Positions 1-9,209 of a stretch of 64,000 bases of DNA are shown one piece after another. The notes under the pieces are model-generated. The model was not told where the DNA came from and searched no databases. It worked only from the letters and a program-made list of their open reading frames with translations. The translations under genes were made by a program, and so were the position numbers. Origin of the DNA: Paenibacillus_E qinlingensis_A (lineage in GTDB: Bacteria > Bacillota > Bacilli > Paenibacillales > NBRC-103111); contig NZ_JAVDSB010000002.1 of assembly GCF_031455095.1 (NCBI RefSeq), forward strand, positions 62,001-126,000. Reading direction: 5' to 3'. Position 1 is the stretch's first letter; every line of letters begins with the position of its first letter.

Positions 1-18
1 CGATGCCATTTTTAACGC

Positions 19-59
19 AAAAAAAAGATCCGGCCACTCCCACCAGGAGAAGCCAGATC
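19..59 (-). terminator. Intrinsic terminator after the Gfo/Idh gene
   Basis: On the minus strand a stem (GATC-GGC paired with GCC-GATC, with an inner CTCC/GGAG pairing) is followed by a run of eight T. It lies seven bases beyond the stop of the last gene of the first transporter operon and closes that operon. Confidence 0.85.
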
Positions 60-65
60 CCTCAT

Positions 66-902
66 TTACTTCAACGTCAGCCACTGATGGGGCGTCTTTG
101 CAGCTTGCATACCCACATCTAGAATCGTAGCAATCGTAATTGTCTCCTCGGAGGAGACAGGTGGATTGCCTGATTCGAAAAACCCCACTAATTTTGTAAT
201 AAAAGCCCCAAAGAAATCCGACTCAATGGTCATAAACTTCGACATTCCCGCTTCATAACTGAGCGCCATATTGAATGGACATTCCCAGCCGTAGAGGTTG
301 ATCGTCGCTTGGCGTCCGTCTGCATAACCGATAAGAAGAGAAGGCGTCTTGTCGGTTCCCGTCCACATCACTCGTCTGACATCCGTTCCCATCAAGGAAA
401 CGATCGGCTCGACTTGATGGATGGCATAATTGTCAAACTTTCCTGGCCCTAAACTGTTAATAGACTCTATTCCGGCATTATCGATTCCTGCATACTCCGC
501 TGCAAATCTTAACGCCGAGGTTGAAAACATAGGGGTCTTGTACTGCTCAGCTAGCTCAAACATGCGTAATGCCGCAGCTCGATCAGGAGCAAACGTTTTG
601 TCAATATAGGTGGGCTTGCCCGATTGCAACGCCAATCTGGATAGCTCCTCGTGGTACTCGGGATGATCCGGTGACAGAACGACCAAATAATCACTCTTCT
701 CTACGACCTCTTCAATGGTCTTAAGCAGCTGGATTCCCTTCTTCTCACTCCACGCATCATTACTAAGCTTCCCCTCTATGTTGGTCTTCCCATAAGCATA
801 CGCAACCTGCATACGGCCATCCGTCGCTTTGTCGATCCAACCTGGGTATTTCTCCGCGTGCCATTCATCTAAAAAATAATCGATAAACCCGATTTTAGGC
901 AT
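66..902 (-). CDS. Gfo/Idh/MocA-like oxidoreductase, short and atypical
   Basis: Likely a member of the Gfo/Idh/MocA family, NAD(P)-dependent sugar or inositol dehydrogenases. The middle of the N-terminal half has the family pattern (SDYLVVLSPDHPEYHEEL, then GKPTYIDKTFA, corresponding to the usual GKxVxxEKP segment). The expected GxGxxG dinucleotide loop after the first strand is not visible: the N-terminus reads MPKIGFIDYFLDEWHAEKY. With this start the protein is 278 residues, shorter than the usual 330 to 390. The start at 902 is chosen because GGGAG/GGAG lies 6 to 12 bases upstream; an upstream in-frame ATG at 938 falls inside the intercistronic hairpin. It is the last gene of an operon with an LplB/YtcP/lipoprotein importer, so it probably acts on the imported sugar or a derivative. 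Catalytic competence is uncertain. Confidence 0.7.
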   Translation of the reverse strand: MPKIGFIDYFLDEWHAEKYPGWIDKATDGRMQVAYAYGKTNIEGKLSNDAWSEKKGIQLLKTIEEVVEKSDYLVVLSPDHPEYHEELSRLALQSGKPTYIDKTFAPDRAAALRMFELAEQYKTPMFSTSALRFAAEYAGIDNAGIESINSLGPGKFDNYAIHQVEPIVSLMGTDVRRVMWTGTDKTPSLLIGYADGRQATINLYGWECPFNMALSYEAGMSKFMTIESDFFGAFITKLVGFFESGNPPVSSEETITIATILDVGMQAAKTPHQWLTLK

Positions 903-930
903 CTCAATCTCCACTCCCTCTAGGAAATAA

Positions 931-955
931 CCCCCCACGGCATAACCGCAGGGGG
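931..955 (-). promoter_or_regulatory. Intercistronic stem-loop after the binding-protein gene
   Basis: CCCCC-A-CGG, loop CATAA, then CCG-CA-GGGGG form a GC-rich hairpin just after the lipoprotein stop and before the next start codon. No T-tract follows, so it is more likely an mRNA-stabilising or attenuating element than a full terminator. Comparable hairpins follow the other three binding-protein genes of the window. Confidence 0.6.
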
Positions 956-962
956 CACATGA

Positions 963-2498
963 CTACTTTTTATTTGCTGCGTACCATTCGTTAGCCGCTT
1001 TGGTCATTTCGTCGCCGCCTTCTGCTTTCCATTGAGCAACGAACTTGTCATAGTTTTCAATTGGTTCTGCACCCGTGATGTACTTCAAGAACGTATCTTC
1101 CATCAGCTTTTGCAACTTCAAGTTGTATTTCCCAATCGCTTCAAGCGGTGGTGCAAATGCAAGCGGGTCAAGAACGATGTTCCCTTTAGCCGCTTCTTGA
1201 ATTTTTGTAAAAGACTCCGTTAAGATCGGATCTTTCCGTACGCGAGCTTGCCAGTAGATCGGATAGTTTTTCTCATCCACACCTGTTAAGAAGGTCGAAG
1301 CATTGTTGTATTCATCATTAAATTTCGGCAAAATTGGGAAATAATTGCCGTTTTCCATTTTATAATGAACGCCTTCTTTACCAATCGCTGCTTCTTTGAA
1401 AATATCTTTATCCAGCTTAAGATCCAAATATTTAATAATGTCTTCCTTGTTATCCGCCCATTTCGGGATGCCCACGTAGAAGCTGATTCCTGCGCTGCCC
1501 ATAACTTGAACTTTGCCATCATCCCCTTTGAGGTAAGGGAAGCTGCCAATTTTCGCGTTTGGTGAATTTTTCAGCAACGCATTTTGGACAGTTGGCGCGT
1601 TAAAATAGGCATTTGAAATGATCGCCGCTTTACCGCTTGTGAAATTCTCAATTACTTTATTCGCTTGGTTCAACGACCATTCCTGATCGATCAATTTCTC
1701 CGTGTACAATTTTTTCATGAATTCCACATATTTCTTCATATTCGGATTCTCAATCGCATTCACAAGCTTGCCATTCACATCTTGCCAGCCAGTTGTTGCG
1801 TTGGATTGCACCATCGGTATGCCAAATGTCGGAAGAACCTCAGGGAGAAGCGGACTTTTCCCTCCAGATAACCCCATTACATTCTTCTTTTCTTTCAGCG
1901 TTTTCAAAACGGTATACAATTCATCACGTGTCGTTGGTGCTTTTAATCCAAGTTCATCCATCCAATCCTGACGAACGATTAGTTGTGTATTAACAATCGT
2001 TCCCGATCCCGTTTGCGGAATACCGAAAATTTTACCATTCAGCTTCGCACCGTTCCAGGAAGTTTGTGAGATCACGTTTTTCATATTCGTGCCATATTTA
2101 TTTACCAGCTCGTCAATCGGCTCAAGCGCACCAGAGGCAGCAAGCTTGGAATACTGCGGGCCGCTAAGAAGCATGTAGGCATACTTTTCTTTGTTAGCCA
2201 TGAGCAAGTTCAGCTTATCATCCGGATTTTCAACTGGCAGCATGTCGTAGGTAACCTTGTAGCCCGTTTTTTCATTCAGGAACTTAGCCACAACTTCTGT
2301 ATTCGGATCAAATCGTGCATATTGCAGCAGTGCTTTAAATTCTGGTTTCGGCTTATTAGCTTCTACGGTTGCCACAGGAGCTGTAGAAGCAGCTGGCGTG
2401 GTGGAACTGCTAGTCGTAGTCTGAGTACTTCCGCCACAAGCCGTAATTGCCGCTGCCATCGATGTGATGGACATGAGAACTAACATCTTTTTAACCAT
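963..2498 (-). CDS. Sugar ABC transporter substrate-binding lipoprotein (LplA-like)
   Basis: Extracellular lipid-anchored binding protein of an oligosaccharide importer. The N-terminus MVKKMLVLMS... ends in a lipobox (AITAC, lipidated Cys at about residue 21), followed by a Ser/Thr/Ala-rich linker and a long family-1-type solute-binding domain (FKALLQYARFD..., IPQTGSGTIVNTQLIVRQDWMDELGLKAPTT is typical of LplA-like proteins). The reading frame extends upstream to 2594, but GGGAGG lies 8 bases before the ATG at 2498 and the lipoprotein signal starts there. 511 residues, normal for this large subgroup. It follows the two permease genes in the same direction. No ATPase is encoded nearby; these systems commonly share a genomic MsmX-type ATPase. 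Confidence 0.93.
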   Translation of the reverse strand: MVKKMLVLMSITSMAAAITACGGSTQTTTSSSTTPAASTAPVATVEANKPKPEFKALLQYARFDPNTEVVAKFLNEKTGYKVTYDMLPVENPDDKLNLLMANKEKYAYMLLSGPQYSKLAASGALEPIDELVNKYGTNMKNVISQTSWNGAKLNGKIFGIPQTGSGTIVNTQLIVRQDWMDELGLKAPTTRDELYTVLKTLKEKKNVMGLSGGKSPLLPEVLPTFGIPMVQSNATTGWQDVNGKLVNAIENPNMKKYVEFMKKLYTEKLIDQEWSLNQANKVIENFTSGKAAIISNAYFNAPTVQNALLKNSPNAKIGSFPYLKGDDGKVQVMGSAGISFYVGIPKWADNKEDIIKYLDLKLDKDIFKEAAIGKEGVHYKMENGNYFPILPKFNDEYNNASTFLTGVDEKNYPIYWQARVRKDPILTESFTKIQEAAKGNIVLDPLAFAPPLEAIGKYNLKLQKLMEDTFLKYITGAEPIENYDKFVAQWKAEGGDEMTKAANEWYAANKK

Positions 2499-2610
2499 TG
2501 TAAGAGCCTCCCTATTTTTCCCTTTGAGTATGGATAGCGCAATATACCAAATATCATGGAACCCTTGTAGAGCCGGCCCACCACCACCCTTCAAAAATTT
2601 GTTTCCAGAT

Positions 2611-3531
2611 TCAACCCTTTACAGAGCCTACAAGAACACCTTTCACAAAATATTTTTGTAGAAATGGATACACACAAATAATGGGAAGTGTAGCTAAAAT
2701 GATCGATGCCGCTTGAATAGACTGCGGTGAAACATTGAGTGAAGCGTCAACATTCGTGCGCATAAACGTGTCCGTTGATGAAACGAACAATTCTTTCAAA
2801 TATAATTGCAGAGGTTTCAAATCTGCCGAGTTAATATAGATTAGCGAAGTAAAATAATCGTTCCAGAACGTAACCGCATAGAACAAGGCGATAGTCGCTA
2901 GTACCGGCATGGAAAGGGGTAAAATAATACGAACAAGAATCGTCATGTTGCTAGCCCCATCCATTTTCGCTGATTCCTCAAGGCTGTCTGGCAGACTTTC
3001 GAAGTAGTTTTTGACAATGAGCATGTTGTACACATTGATCATATAGGGCAGGAATAGCACAGGCAGCTTATTAATTAGATGAAGCTTATGCATGAGCAGA
3101 TACGTGGGGATCAACCCACCGCTAAACAACATCGTAAATAAAAACAGCAGGATGAAAAACTTGCGTCCTCTCAATCTAGGCTTAGAGAGCGGGTAAGCGG
3201 CAAGCGTGGTCATACTTAACGAGATGATGGATCCAACCAAGGTGACTGTAATCGAAATCATGAACGCACTTAGAAACATGGCGTTACTAGCTACATACGT
3301 ATACGTCCCTATTTGAAAATCAATTGGAATGAGATTAACCATTCCCGAAACAACTGCCGCCTCACTGCTCAGCGATTTCGCGATAAGATTAATAAACGGA
3401 AAGATCGTCGATAAGCCAAGAAGTATAAAGAATAGGTGGTTAAGGACTGTAAAAATCTTCTCGCCGAGCGATGAAGGGATGCCCGAAGATCTTCTGGCTG
3501 ATTTGGGTTTCAGCATACTTTGCATATTCAT
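2611..3531 (-). CDS. Carbohydrate ABC transporter permease (YtcP-like)
   Basis: Inner-membrane permease of the MalG/YtcP group, about six transmembrane segments, 306 residues. The EAA loop that docks the ATPase is visible as EESAKMDGASNMTILVRIILPLS. The C-terminus YPFLQKYFVKGVLVGSVKG is the hallmark ending of YtcP/MalG permeases. AGGAGG lies 8 bases before the ATG at 3531. It lies between the LplB-type permease (57-bp gap) and the binding protein and forms the heterodimeric channel with the former. Confidence 0.93.
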   Translation of the reverse strand: MNMQSMLKPKSARRSSGIPSSLGEKIFTVLNHLFFILLGLSTIFPFINLIAKSLSSEAAVVSGMVNLIPIDFQIGTYTYVASNAMFLSAFMISITVTLVGSIISLSMTTLAAYPLSKPRLRGRKFFILLFLFTMLFSGGLIPTYLLMHKLHLINKLPVLFLPYMINVYNMLIVKNYFESLPDSLEESAKMDGASNMTILVRIILPLSMPVLATIALFYAVTFWNDYFTSLIYINSADLKPLQLYLKELFVSSTDTFMRTNVDASLNVSPQSIQAASIILATLPIICVYPFLQKYFVKGVLVGSVKG

Positions 3532-3587
3532 CTTCCATGCCTCCTAAAGCTTTGCTAGTACAAAACTCGCATTGTAAGCAGAAGCAC

Positions 3588-4559
3588 TTACCAAATGCCT
3601 CGTCCAAAAAACTTTCGAGCCAGACCATTGCCCGATAGGATCAAAATAAACGCGACAACCGATTCAAATACCCCTACAGCAGTTGAAAAGCTATAATCTT
3701 GTTCGCCGAGACCAATTCGATACACATACGTACCAATTACGTCTGCGACGTTGTATACACTTGGATTGTACATGACGAGAATTTGTTCCGTTCCAGCCTC
3801 CAGCACGTAGCCGAGCCGCAAAATAAACATAAGTAAAATGATCGGAATTAAGCCAGGCAACGTGATATGTACGATTTGTTTCCATTTATTCGCACCATCT
3901 ATCTTCGCCGCTTCATACAGGCCAGGATCAATACTTGCCAAGGCAGCGAGATAAATAATCGTATTCCATCCCGTTTCCTTCCAGCCAGCCGACCCAATGA
4001 GTACAGAGCGGAAAATTTGACTGTCTAGGAAAAAGCGGATAGGCTCACCACCCATGGCAACGATGATTTTGTTGACCATTCCACCGTTCGTGGAAAGTAG
4101 ATCAATGAATAATCCGCTGACGATGACCCAGGATAAGAAGTGTGGCAAGTAGACGACAGTTTGCACGCTTCGCTTGAACGCGATGTTTTTCAATTCATTA
4201 AGTAAAATGGCAATCACAATGGGGAGTGGAAAAAGAAACAAGATTTTATAAACGGAAATCAGCAACGTATTCTGAAATACTTGCAAGAAGCTTGCAGACG
4301 AAACCAGTTTATCAAAATGCTTCATGCCGACCCATGGACTCGCTGCCATTCCATCAAAAATATTAAAATCCTTGAAAGCAATAATAATTCCGTACATCGG
4401 CGTGTACTTGAACAGTAAGAGGAATGCGATGCCAGGTATTAGTGCGAGGTATAAATCCCAATCTTTCCTGACATCGATCCACAACTGCTGCATATATCTC
4501 TTTTTAACATTTTTTTTCAACGATAGGACAGTTTCCTTTGTAGTGTTCGTATCTCTCAA
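3588..4559 (-). CDS. Carbohydrate ABC transporter permease (LplB-like)
   Basis: Membrane permease of the LplB/MalF group, 323 residues, about six transmembrane segments, with the EAA loop YEAAKIDGANKWKQIVHITLPG and the conserved KYTPMYGIIIAFKDFN motif after the first helix. Translation probably starts at a TTG (4557-4559) because a very strong GGAGGAGG sits 4 bases before it; the first downstream ATG at 4493 has only a weak site and would remove part of the cytoplasmic N-terminus. First gene of the importer operon, separated from the upstream regulator by a terminator. Confidence 0.92.
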   Translation of the reverse strand: MRDTNTTKETVLSLKKNVKKRYMQQLWIDVRKDWDLYLALIPGIAFLLLFKYTPMYGIIIAFKDFNIFDGMAASPWVGMKHFDKLVSSASFLQVFQNTLLISVYKILFLFPLPIVIAILLNELKNIAFKRSVQTVVYLPHFLSWVIVSGLFIDLLSTNGGMVNKIIVAMGGEPIRFFLDSQIFRSVLIGSAGWKETGWNTIIYLAALASIDPGLYEAAKIDGANKWKQIVHITLPGLIPIILLMFILRLGYVLEAGTEQILVMYNPSVYNVADVIGTYVYRIGLGEQDYSFSTAVGVFESVVAFILILSGNGLARKFFGRGIW

Positions 4560-4675
4560 GGTGCCTCCTCCTTCGTACTGTCTTTCTAAACTTAGTGTAT
4601 CACCCTCCGTTTTTTTGCGAATTAGAGGAATATTACTTGTTTTGGTACTTTGATAACTTCTCGACTGTAAAAATG

Positions 4676-4705
4676 AAAAAACCTTCCCGATGATGATCGA
4701 GAAGG
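4676..4705 (-). terminator. Intrinsic terminator after the response-regulator gene
   Basis: On the minus strand CCTTC-CGAT pairs with ATCG-GAAGG, followed by TTTTTT. It separates the regulator from the LplB-type permease, so the importer needs its own promoter. Confidence 0.85.
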
Positions 4706-4729
4706 CTGATAAAACGGCTTCTATACGAT

Positions 4730-6328
4730 TTAATTACGAATCTCCCCAGGCGTGACACCCCAGTATTTGCGAAATACTCTTGTAAAATAACTCACATCCC
4801 GGTACCCAACGCCAGATGCGGCATCGTACACACGTGAGCCCTCCTGCAGAATGGCTTTGGCCCGCTCCATTTTCCTTTCCAGTACATAGGTCGAAAAGGC
4901 TTTCCCTGTTTCTTGCTTGAAAAGGCGGCTCAGATAGGACGAATTGACATACATTCTATCTGCGACAGCATGCAGCGTCATTTCTTGGTCAATCTCATTT
5001 TCCACTAGGCTCAAAATGGTCTTGATCATGCCATGACTCGTCGATTTCCGCCTATGGCCAGCATAATCCAAATACGCTCTTATCATACGCTGCAGCCAAA
5101 AAAGGATTTGTTCCTTCGATGCGAGCTCTGAATGGTTATGAAAATACACATAATCCTCGCCAGCTACTTCCCTCACCGGCCAACCCTGCTTTTGGATCAT
5201 GCTGATAAATAAACAAGTGAAATAGAGAATATGCTCCCGAATATCATCAACGGTTTCCGCTTTGGCCATCCCGCTATTCCAAAGTCCTGTTAACGTTTCC
5301 ATTGCCTTCTCACAATCCCCTGTTTCGAGCGCAATTTCCAGTGTCTTTTCTAGGTTAGGCTGAAACGTCAGCTCTGGCTCTCTCCCCTGTTCAGCACGAT
5401 ACGGGATTGCCAAATCATGGCCAAGTACAATTCGATCCTGCAACGCGCGTACCGCTTGAACATATAGCTTATTCATATCTGCTATGCTGCCGGTCATACC
5501 GCTGATCCCTGCACTCGCACTTAGCTTGAGGCAGCTTTTCACTGTGAATAGCAGCTTTTCAGTTAAAGCATTGATTTTCTGCAGCGCAATTCTAGGCTCC
5601 TCATCACTTGCAAGTTGAAAAATGATAACCGTACAGCCCGCAAAATTGGTGGACACCCAGCTCTGTGTATTCGAAAGTGCTTCCTTCACGATACTGCCGA
5701 GTGAAAATTGGAGCAGTGACATATCTTTTCTGCTGAATCGCTGTTCAGTCTCCGAAATCGGATCCATATCGACGATAGCTATAGCGTATGAAGCTTCTTT
5801 TGGCAAATCCAATTGTAAATCCTTGCACTTCTGCTCAATCTCCCAAGCTTCGAATTTCCCATTAAACAACCCTTGAAAGAATTCATTTACCAATTGCGGA
5901 AGGTGCAGCTTCCACTTCATCTTTAGCTCATCTTCGTTATGACGCTGCTCAAGCTCGCTCTGCAACCTCTCCGCTGCTTCGAGCACCGTCTCCAAAATCT
6001 CCTCATCGCCGGCTGGCTTCAACAAATATTTCATAACGCCAAGACCCAGCGCCTGTTGGGCATACGTGAAATCATCATGTCCACTAAGCACAATGATCTT
6101 TAACAAAGGATCGACTTGACGCAGGTGCCTTGCTAAGGTTAACCCATCCATTTCTGGCATTTGCAAATCCAACAGGATAATATCAGGCTTTTTGCGATCG
6201 ATGATTCGAAGTGCTTCCGCTCCGTTACCAGCTTGACCTACGACCTCAATCCCATGTTTATCCCACGGAATATTGTTGGCTAGCGCGTTTCTGAGACGGA
6301 TTTCATCTTCCACAATTAATAAATTCAT
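4730..6328 (-). CDS. YesN-type response regulator (REC plus AraC HTH), no kinase beside it
   Basis: Transcription factor of 532 residues. The N-terminal receiver domain has the acidic pair (IVEDE), the phospho-acceptor Asp54 (IILLDLQMPEMDG) and the conserved Lys (YLLKPAGDEE). A long middle region follows, and the C-terminal AraC double helix-turn-helix is seen in SYLSRLFKQETGKAFSTYV and GYRDVSYFTRVFRKYWGVTPGEIR. YesN-type regulators normally control an adjacent LplABC-type importer, consistent with the operon just downstream. Unusually no YesM-type sensor kinase adjoins it: the gene 21 bp upstream encodes a glycosidase. Only a G-rich element (GGGGGT), not a classical AGGAGG, precedes the ATG. 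Confidence 0.93.
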   Translation of the reverse strand: MNLLIVEDEIRLRNALANNIPWDKHGIEVVGQAGNGAEALRIIDRKKPDIILLDLQMPEMDGLTLARHLRQVDPLLKIIVLSGHDDFTYAQQALGLGVMKYLLKPAGDEEILETVLEAAERLQSELEQRHNEDELKMKWKLHLPQLVNEFFQGLFNGKFEAWEIEQKCKDLQLDLPKEASYAIAIVDMDPISETEQRFSRKDMSLLQFSLGSIVKEALSNTQSWVSTNFAGCTVIIFQLASDEEPRIALQKINALTEKLLFTVKSCLKLSASAGISGMTGSIADMNKLYVQAVRALQDRIVLGHDLAIPYRAEQGREPELTFQPNLEKTLEIALETGDCEKAMETLTGLWNSGMAKAETVDDIREHILYFTCLFISMIQKQGWPVREVAGEDYVYFHNHSELASKEQILFWLQRMIRAYLDYAGHRRKSTSHGMIKTILSLVENEIDQEMTLHAVADRMYVNSSYLSRLFKQETGKAFSTYVLERKMERAKAILQEGSRVYDAASGVGYRDVSYFTRVFRKYWGVTPGEIRN

Positions 6329-6349
6329 AATGGGGACCCCCGCTCAATT

Positions 6350-7972
6350 TTACTTCACTTGCTTGATCTCGGAGTAACATAGAATCTCTTGTACTTCTGT
6401 TAACGTGTTCATCAACTGTTGCACGACAGAGGCGTGAATCGTCTCCTCTTCACTCGCTTTCAACAGCAATTGCTTACACGCTTCAATCTTCTCATCTAGC
6501 AGGGCATACAATTCTTCTACTTCATGCCTTTGCAAAATAGAAAGGAGGGAGTCCACTCTGCCTACAAGATCATTCGCCATTTTCTCATGAACCGCTTGGC
6601 GTGGAAGGTAAACTTGCTCTACGTCTGTTTTCATCGCGTTTAATGCCGCTTGAACAGCACCCAGCGGATACATGCCTGTCGATATGGCATCGATTCGCCA
6701 AGGTCCTTGTCGCAAAGCGCGTATCGTTTCATCTGTCGCTTGCCCGAAGGCAAATATGACGGTTCCGCAGTCAATCTCACGTGCAGCAAGGAGCTGCTCT
6801 ACGGTCTCATGCGCTCCCAATTTGGCGTACATCGGGTAGATCCCGCTATATACAAGATTACCTGGGAGCAGCTCGTTTTTGTGCAGCTGAACAGATGCAC
6901 GAATTAGCTTTGCTTTATCAAAGTAAGCCTGCGGAATAACGACATCGACATGCTGCGACCAGTTGCCAATTTTCTCAGACTCCGCACCTGGTTCTGGCGC
7001 AGCCGATACTATTATTTTCGGGTTGATCTGCTTAATCTCCTTGTACAGTTCCCTTACAAAATCATCCTCGATCTGCTCGACCCACTTCATCCACGTAGTC
7101 CAAAGTTCCGTCTGCTTGTCTGCACGAATCTCAAGTGGATCCTTGCCATAATCTCGTTGAAAAGTTTCACGGGCATATGCGCTGAAGCAGTACCCGTCCT
7201 GCCAGTCGTTATCCACATGCGGAAACCGCATGAAATCTAGGTTAATACCCGCAACGCTATATCTCGTAATGATCTCTTTCACGATGTCCAGTAGATACTG
7301 ACGCACATTAGGGTTCGTTATATCGAGCCAAAAGTAACCCGTCCCCCGCTGTGGCATTGGCCTCTGCGCATCCGCTTGTCTTCTCGAGCATGCAGACCAT
7401 TCGGGATAAGCACGCAGTACAGGGCCACCCGTTGGGTCGATACCGACCATGAACCCATCCAACCAAGCGTGCACTGCGATCCCTCTTTTTTCACCTTCAA
7501 GAACGAAAGCCTCCAGTGGATCCCACCCGCGAAAAGCAGGATGCTGCTCTTCAATCTGTTTCTCCACTGCCATTCGGCTTGGATAAATCGTATAGCCCCA
7601 GAGCCAAGTCTCGAGATATAACTCATTGAATCCAGCAGCCTGCATGCGATCTAACGTGAGGATTACCTCCTCAAAGTTATGTTCAGTAGGGCGATACCAC
7701 ACGCCACGAGCTTCCGCTGTTCTACTTGGCAAAGCGCATAGATAGCCTTCCATAGCTTCTATGGATGCCAGCTTAGCCTTGCTCGAAGTTGTTTCTGCAT
7801 CCGCAGCCTGGCGTGCCTCTACCAGCAGCCCTTCTGCTTTTTTCACATGTTCTCTTGCCGAATCAAAGGGAGCATTGATGTAGCTTTTCCAATTTTCCTC
7901 TATCATTTTTTGGGCATAGGTTATCTTCTTTTCAGCCTCTTCCAAACAATGGGCGATTTCCTGCTCTGCCAT
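6350..7972 (-). CDS. GHL10/YngK-type glycoside hydrolase-like protein, apparently cytosolic
   Basis: The central part (about residues 85-400) is a glycosyl hydrolase-like 10 TIM barrel: RGVWYRPTEHNFEEVILTLDRM, a beta-strand LYLETWLWGY, HAWLDGFMVG and GINLDFMRFPHV are typical of this DUF187-type family. The catalytic acids are not assigned in general for the family. There is no signal peptide, whereas most family members are exported. The N-terminal 80 residues and the last 90 or so are Leu/Glu/Lys-rich and probably helical coiled coils. Start at ATG 7972: AAGGGG lies 8 bases before it; the GTG at 7981 directly abuts that site. It is in one operon with the response regulator and presumably trims imported oligosaccharides. 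Substrate unknown. Confidence 0.8.
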   Translation of the reverse strand: MAEQEIAHCLEEAEKKITYAQKMIEENWKSYINAPFDSAREHVKKAEGLLVEARQAADAETTSSKAKLASIEAMEGYLCALPSRTAEARGVWYRPTEHNFEEVILTLDRMQAAGFNELYLETWLWGYTIYPSRMAVEKQIEEQHPAFRGWDPLEAFVLEGEKRGIAVHAWLDGFMVGIDPTGGPVLRAYPEWSACSRRQADAQRPMPQRGTGYFWLDITNPNVRQYLLDIVKEIITRYSVAGINLDFMRFPHVDNDWQDGYCFSAYARETFQRDYGKDPLEIRADKQTELWTTWMKWVEQIEDDFVRELYKEIKQINPKIIVSAAPEPGAESEKIGNWSQHVDVVIPQAYFDKAKLIRASVQLHKNELLPGNLVYSGIYPMYAKLGAHETVEQLLAAREIDCGTVIFAFGQATDETIRALRQGPWRIDAISTGMYPLGAVQAALNAMKTDVEQVYLPRQAVHEKMANDLVGRVDSLLSILQRHEVEELYALLDEKIEACKQLLLKASEEETIHASVVQQLMNTLTEVQEILCYSEIKQVK

Positions 7973-8184
7973 AGGTAACACCCCTTCATGTGTTTGGTAT
8001 AGAAAATATCATATCCATGATGAGCTTCATAGAGGAGAGTGATTACTTTCTTTGGTAGATTGATGTGGAATAATCGAGACCTCTAGATCTGACATTAGGA
8101 CATAAATAACATCCTTATGAACATTGTCATCTGGTCCAAATCTCTCTAGAATGTAACTTATTCACATGATTAGGAGGTTCGAAA

Positions 8185-9177
8185 ATGACTTATTCAGCTA
8201 GTTCATCCCGATATGAAGCCATGACCTATACCCGGAGTGGTCGCAGCGGTCTGAAGCTGCCTGCCATTTCATTAGGACTGTGGCATAATTTTGGCGGTAT
8301 TGACACGTTCGAGAACGGCAGAACGATGCTCAAGAGAGCTTTCGATTTAGGGATTACGCATTTCGATTTAGCGAACAATTATGGGCCGCCGCCTGGCTCT
8401 GCAGAAGAAATGTTCGGGAAGATGCTCAAAGGAGATTTCGCTGCTTATCGAGATGAGATGATCATTTCGACGAAAGCAGGTTACTATATGTGGCCAGGTC
8501 CTTATGGGGAGTGGGGTTCTAAAAAGAATCTTATTGCCAGTTTGGATCAAAGCTTGAAACGTATGCAAGTCGACTATGTCGACATCTTCTATCATCACCG
8601 TCCAGATCCGAATACACCGCTTGAAGAAACGATGGCTGCTTTGCACCAAATCGTTCAACAAGGTAAAGCGCTCTATGTTGGCCTTTCCAACTATAAGCCT
8701 GAGGAGACCAAAGAAGCATCCCGCATTTTGAAACAATTAGGGACACCTTGTGTCATTCATCAACCTAGTTATTCCATGATGAACCGTTGGATTGAAGATG
8801 GTCTTCAGGATGTATTAGACCAAGAAGGCATCGGCTCCATTGCTTTTTCACCGCTATTTAAGGGTATTCTTACAGATCGTTATCTGAACGGCATTGCCCC
8901 TGATTCCAGAGCTGCTAGTTCAAGCGTCTTCCTCAAAGAAGAGGATATTAATGAAGAGCGGATTTCGAAGGTGAGACAATTAAATGTACTTGCGAATGAG
9001 CGTGGTCAAAAAATGTCCCAAATGGCACTAGCATGGGTGCTGCGAGGTGGTCGTGTGACTTCGGCTTTAATTGGTGCGAGTAAAGTCAGCCAAATTGAAG
9101 ATGCCGTTGAAGCATTGAAGGCTCCTGCGTTTACGAAAGAGGAGCTATCCACCATTGATGGGATTTTAAATGCCTAA
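8185..9177 (+). CDS. Aldo/keto reductase (YghZ/Gpr-like)
   Basis: NADPH-dependent carbonyl reductase, 330 residues, of the YghZ (L-glyceraldehyde-3-phosphate reductase) subgroup, which contains the opening SGLKLPAISLGLWHNFG and the segment DLANNYGPPPGSAEE. The AKR tetrad is seen as Asp61, Tyr66, Lys97 (ISTKAGY) and His137 or His138 (FYHHRPD). AGGAGG lies 7 bases before the ATG. It is transcribed divergently from the glycosidase/regulator operon across a 212-bp gap and convergently with an AraC gene, so it is a single-gene unit. Likely cytosolic; probably reduces a sugar-derived aldehyde. Confidence 0.92.
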   Translation: MTYSASSSRYEAMTYTRSGRSGLKLPAISLGLWHNFGGIDTFENGRTMLKRAFDLGITHFDLANNYGPPPGSAEEMFGKMLKGDFAAYRDEMIISTKAGYYMWPGPYGEWGSKKNLIASLDQSLKRMQVDYVDIFYHHRPDPNTPLEETMAALHQIVQQGKALYVGLSNYKPEETKEASRILKQLGTPCVIHQPSYSMMNRWIEDGLQDVLDQEGIGSIAFSPLFKGILTDRYLNGIAPDSRAASSSVFLKEEDINEERISKVRQLNVLANERGQKMSQMALAWVLRGGRVTSALIGASKVSQIEDAVEALKAPAFTKEELSTIDGILNA

Positions 9178-9209
9178 CAGATCTGCAATTTGAACATTCC
9201 TACGCTAAT

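Noticed and set aside
2499..2594. N-terminal extension of the first binding protein
   Set aside because: It would place 32 residues before a standard lipoprotein signal; the strong GGGAGG site fits only the ATG at 2498.
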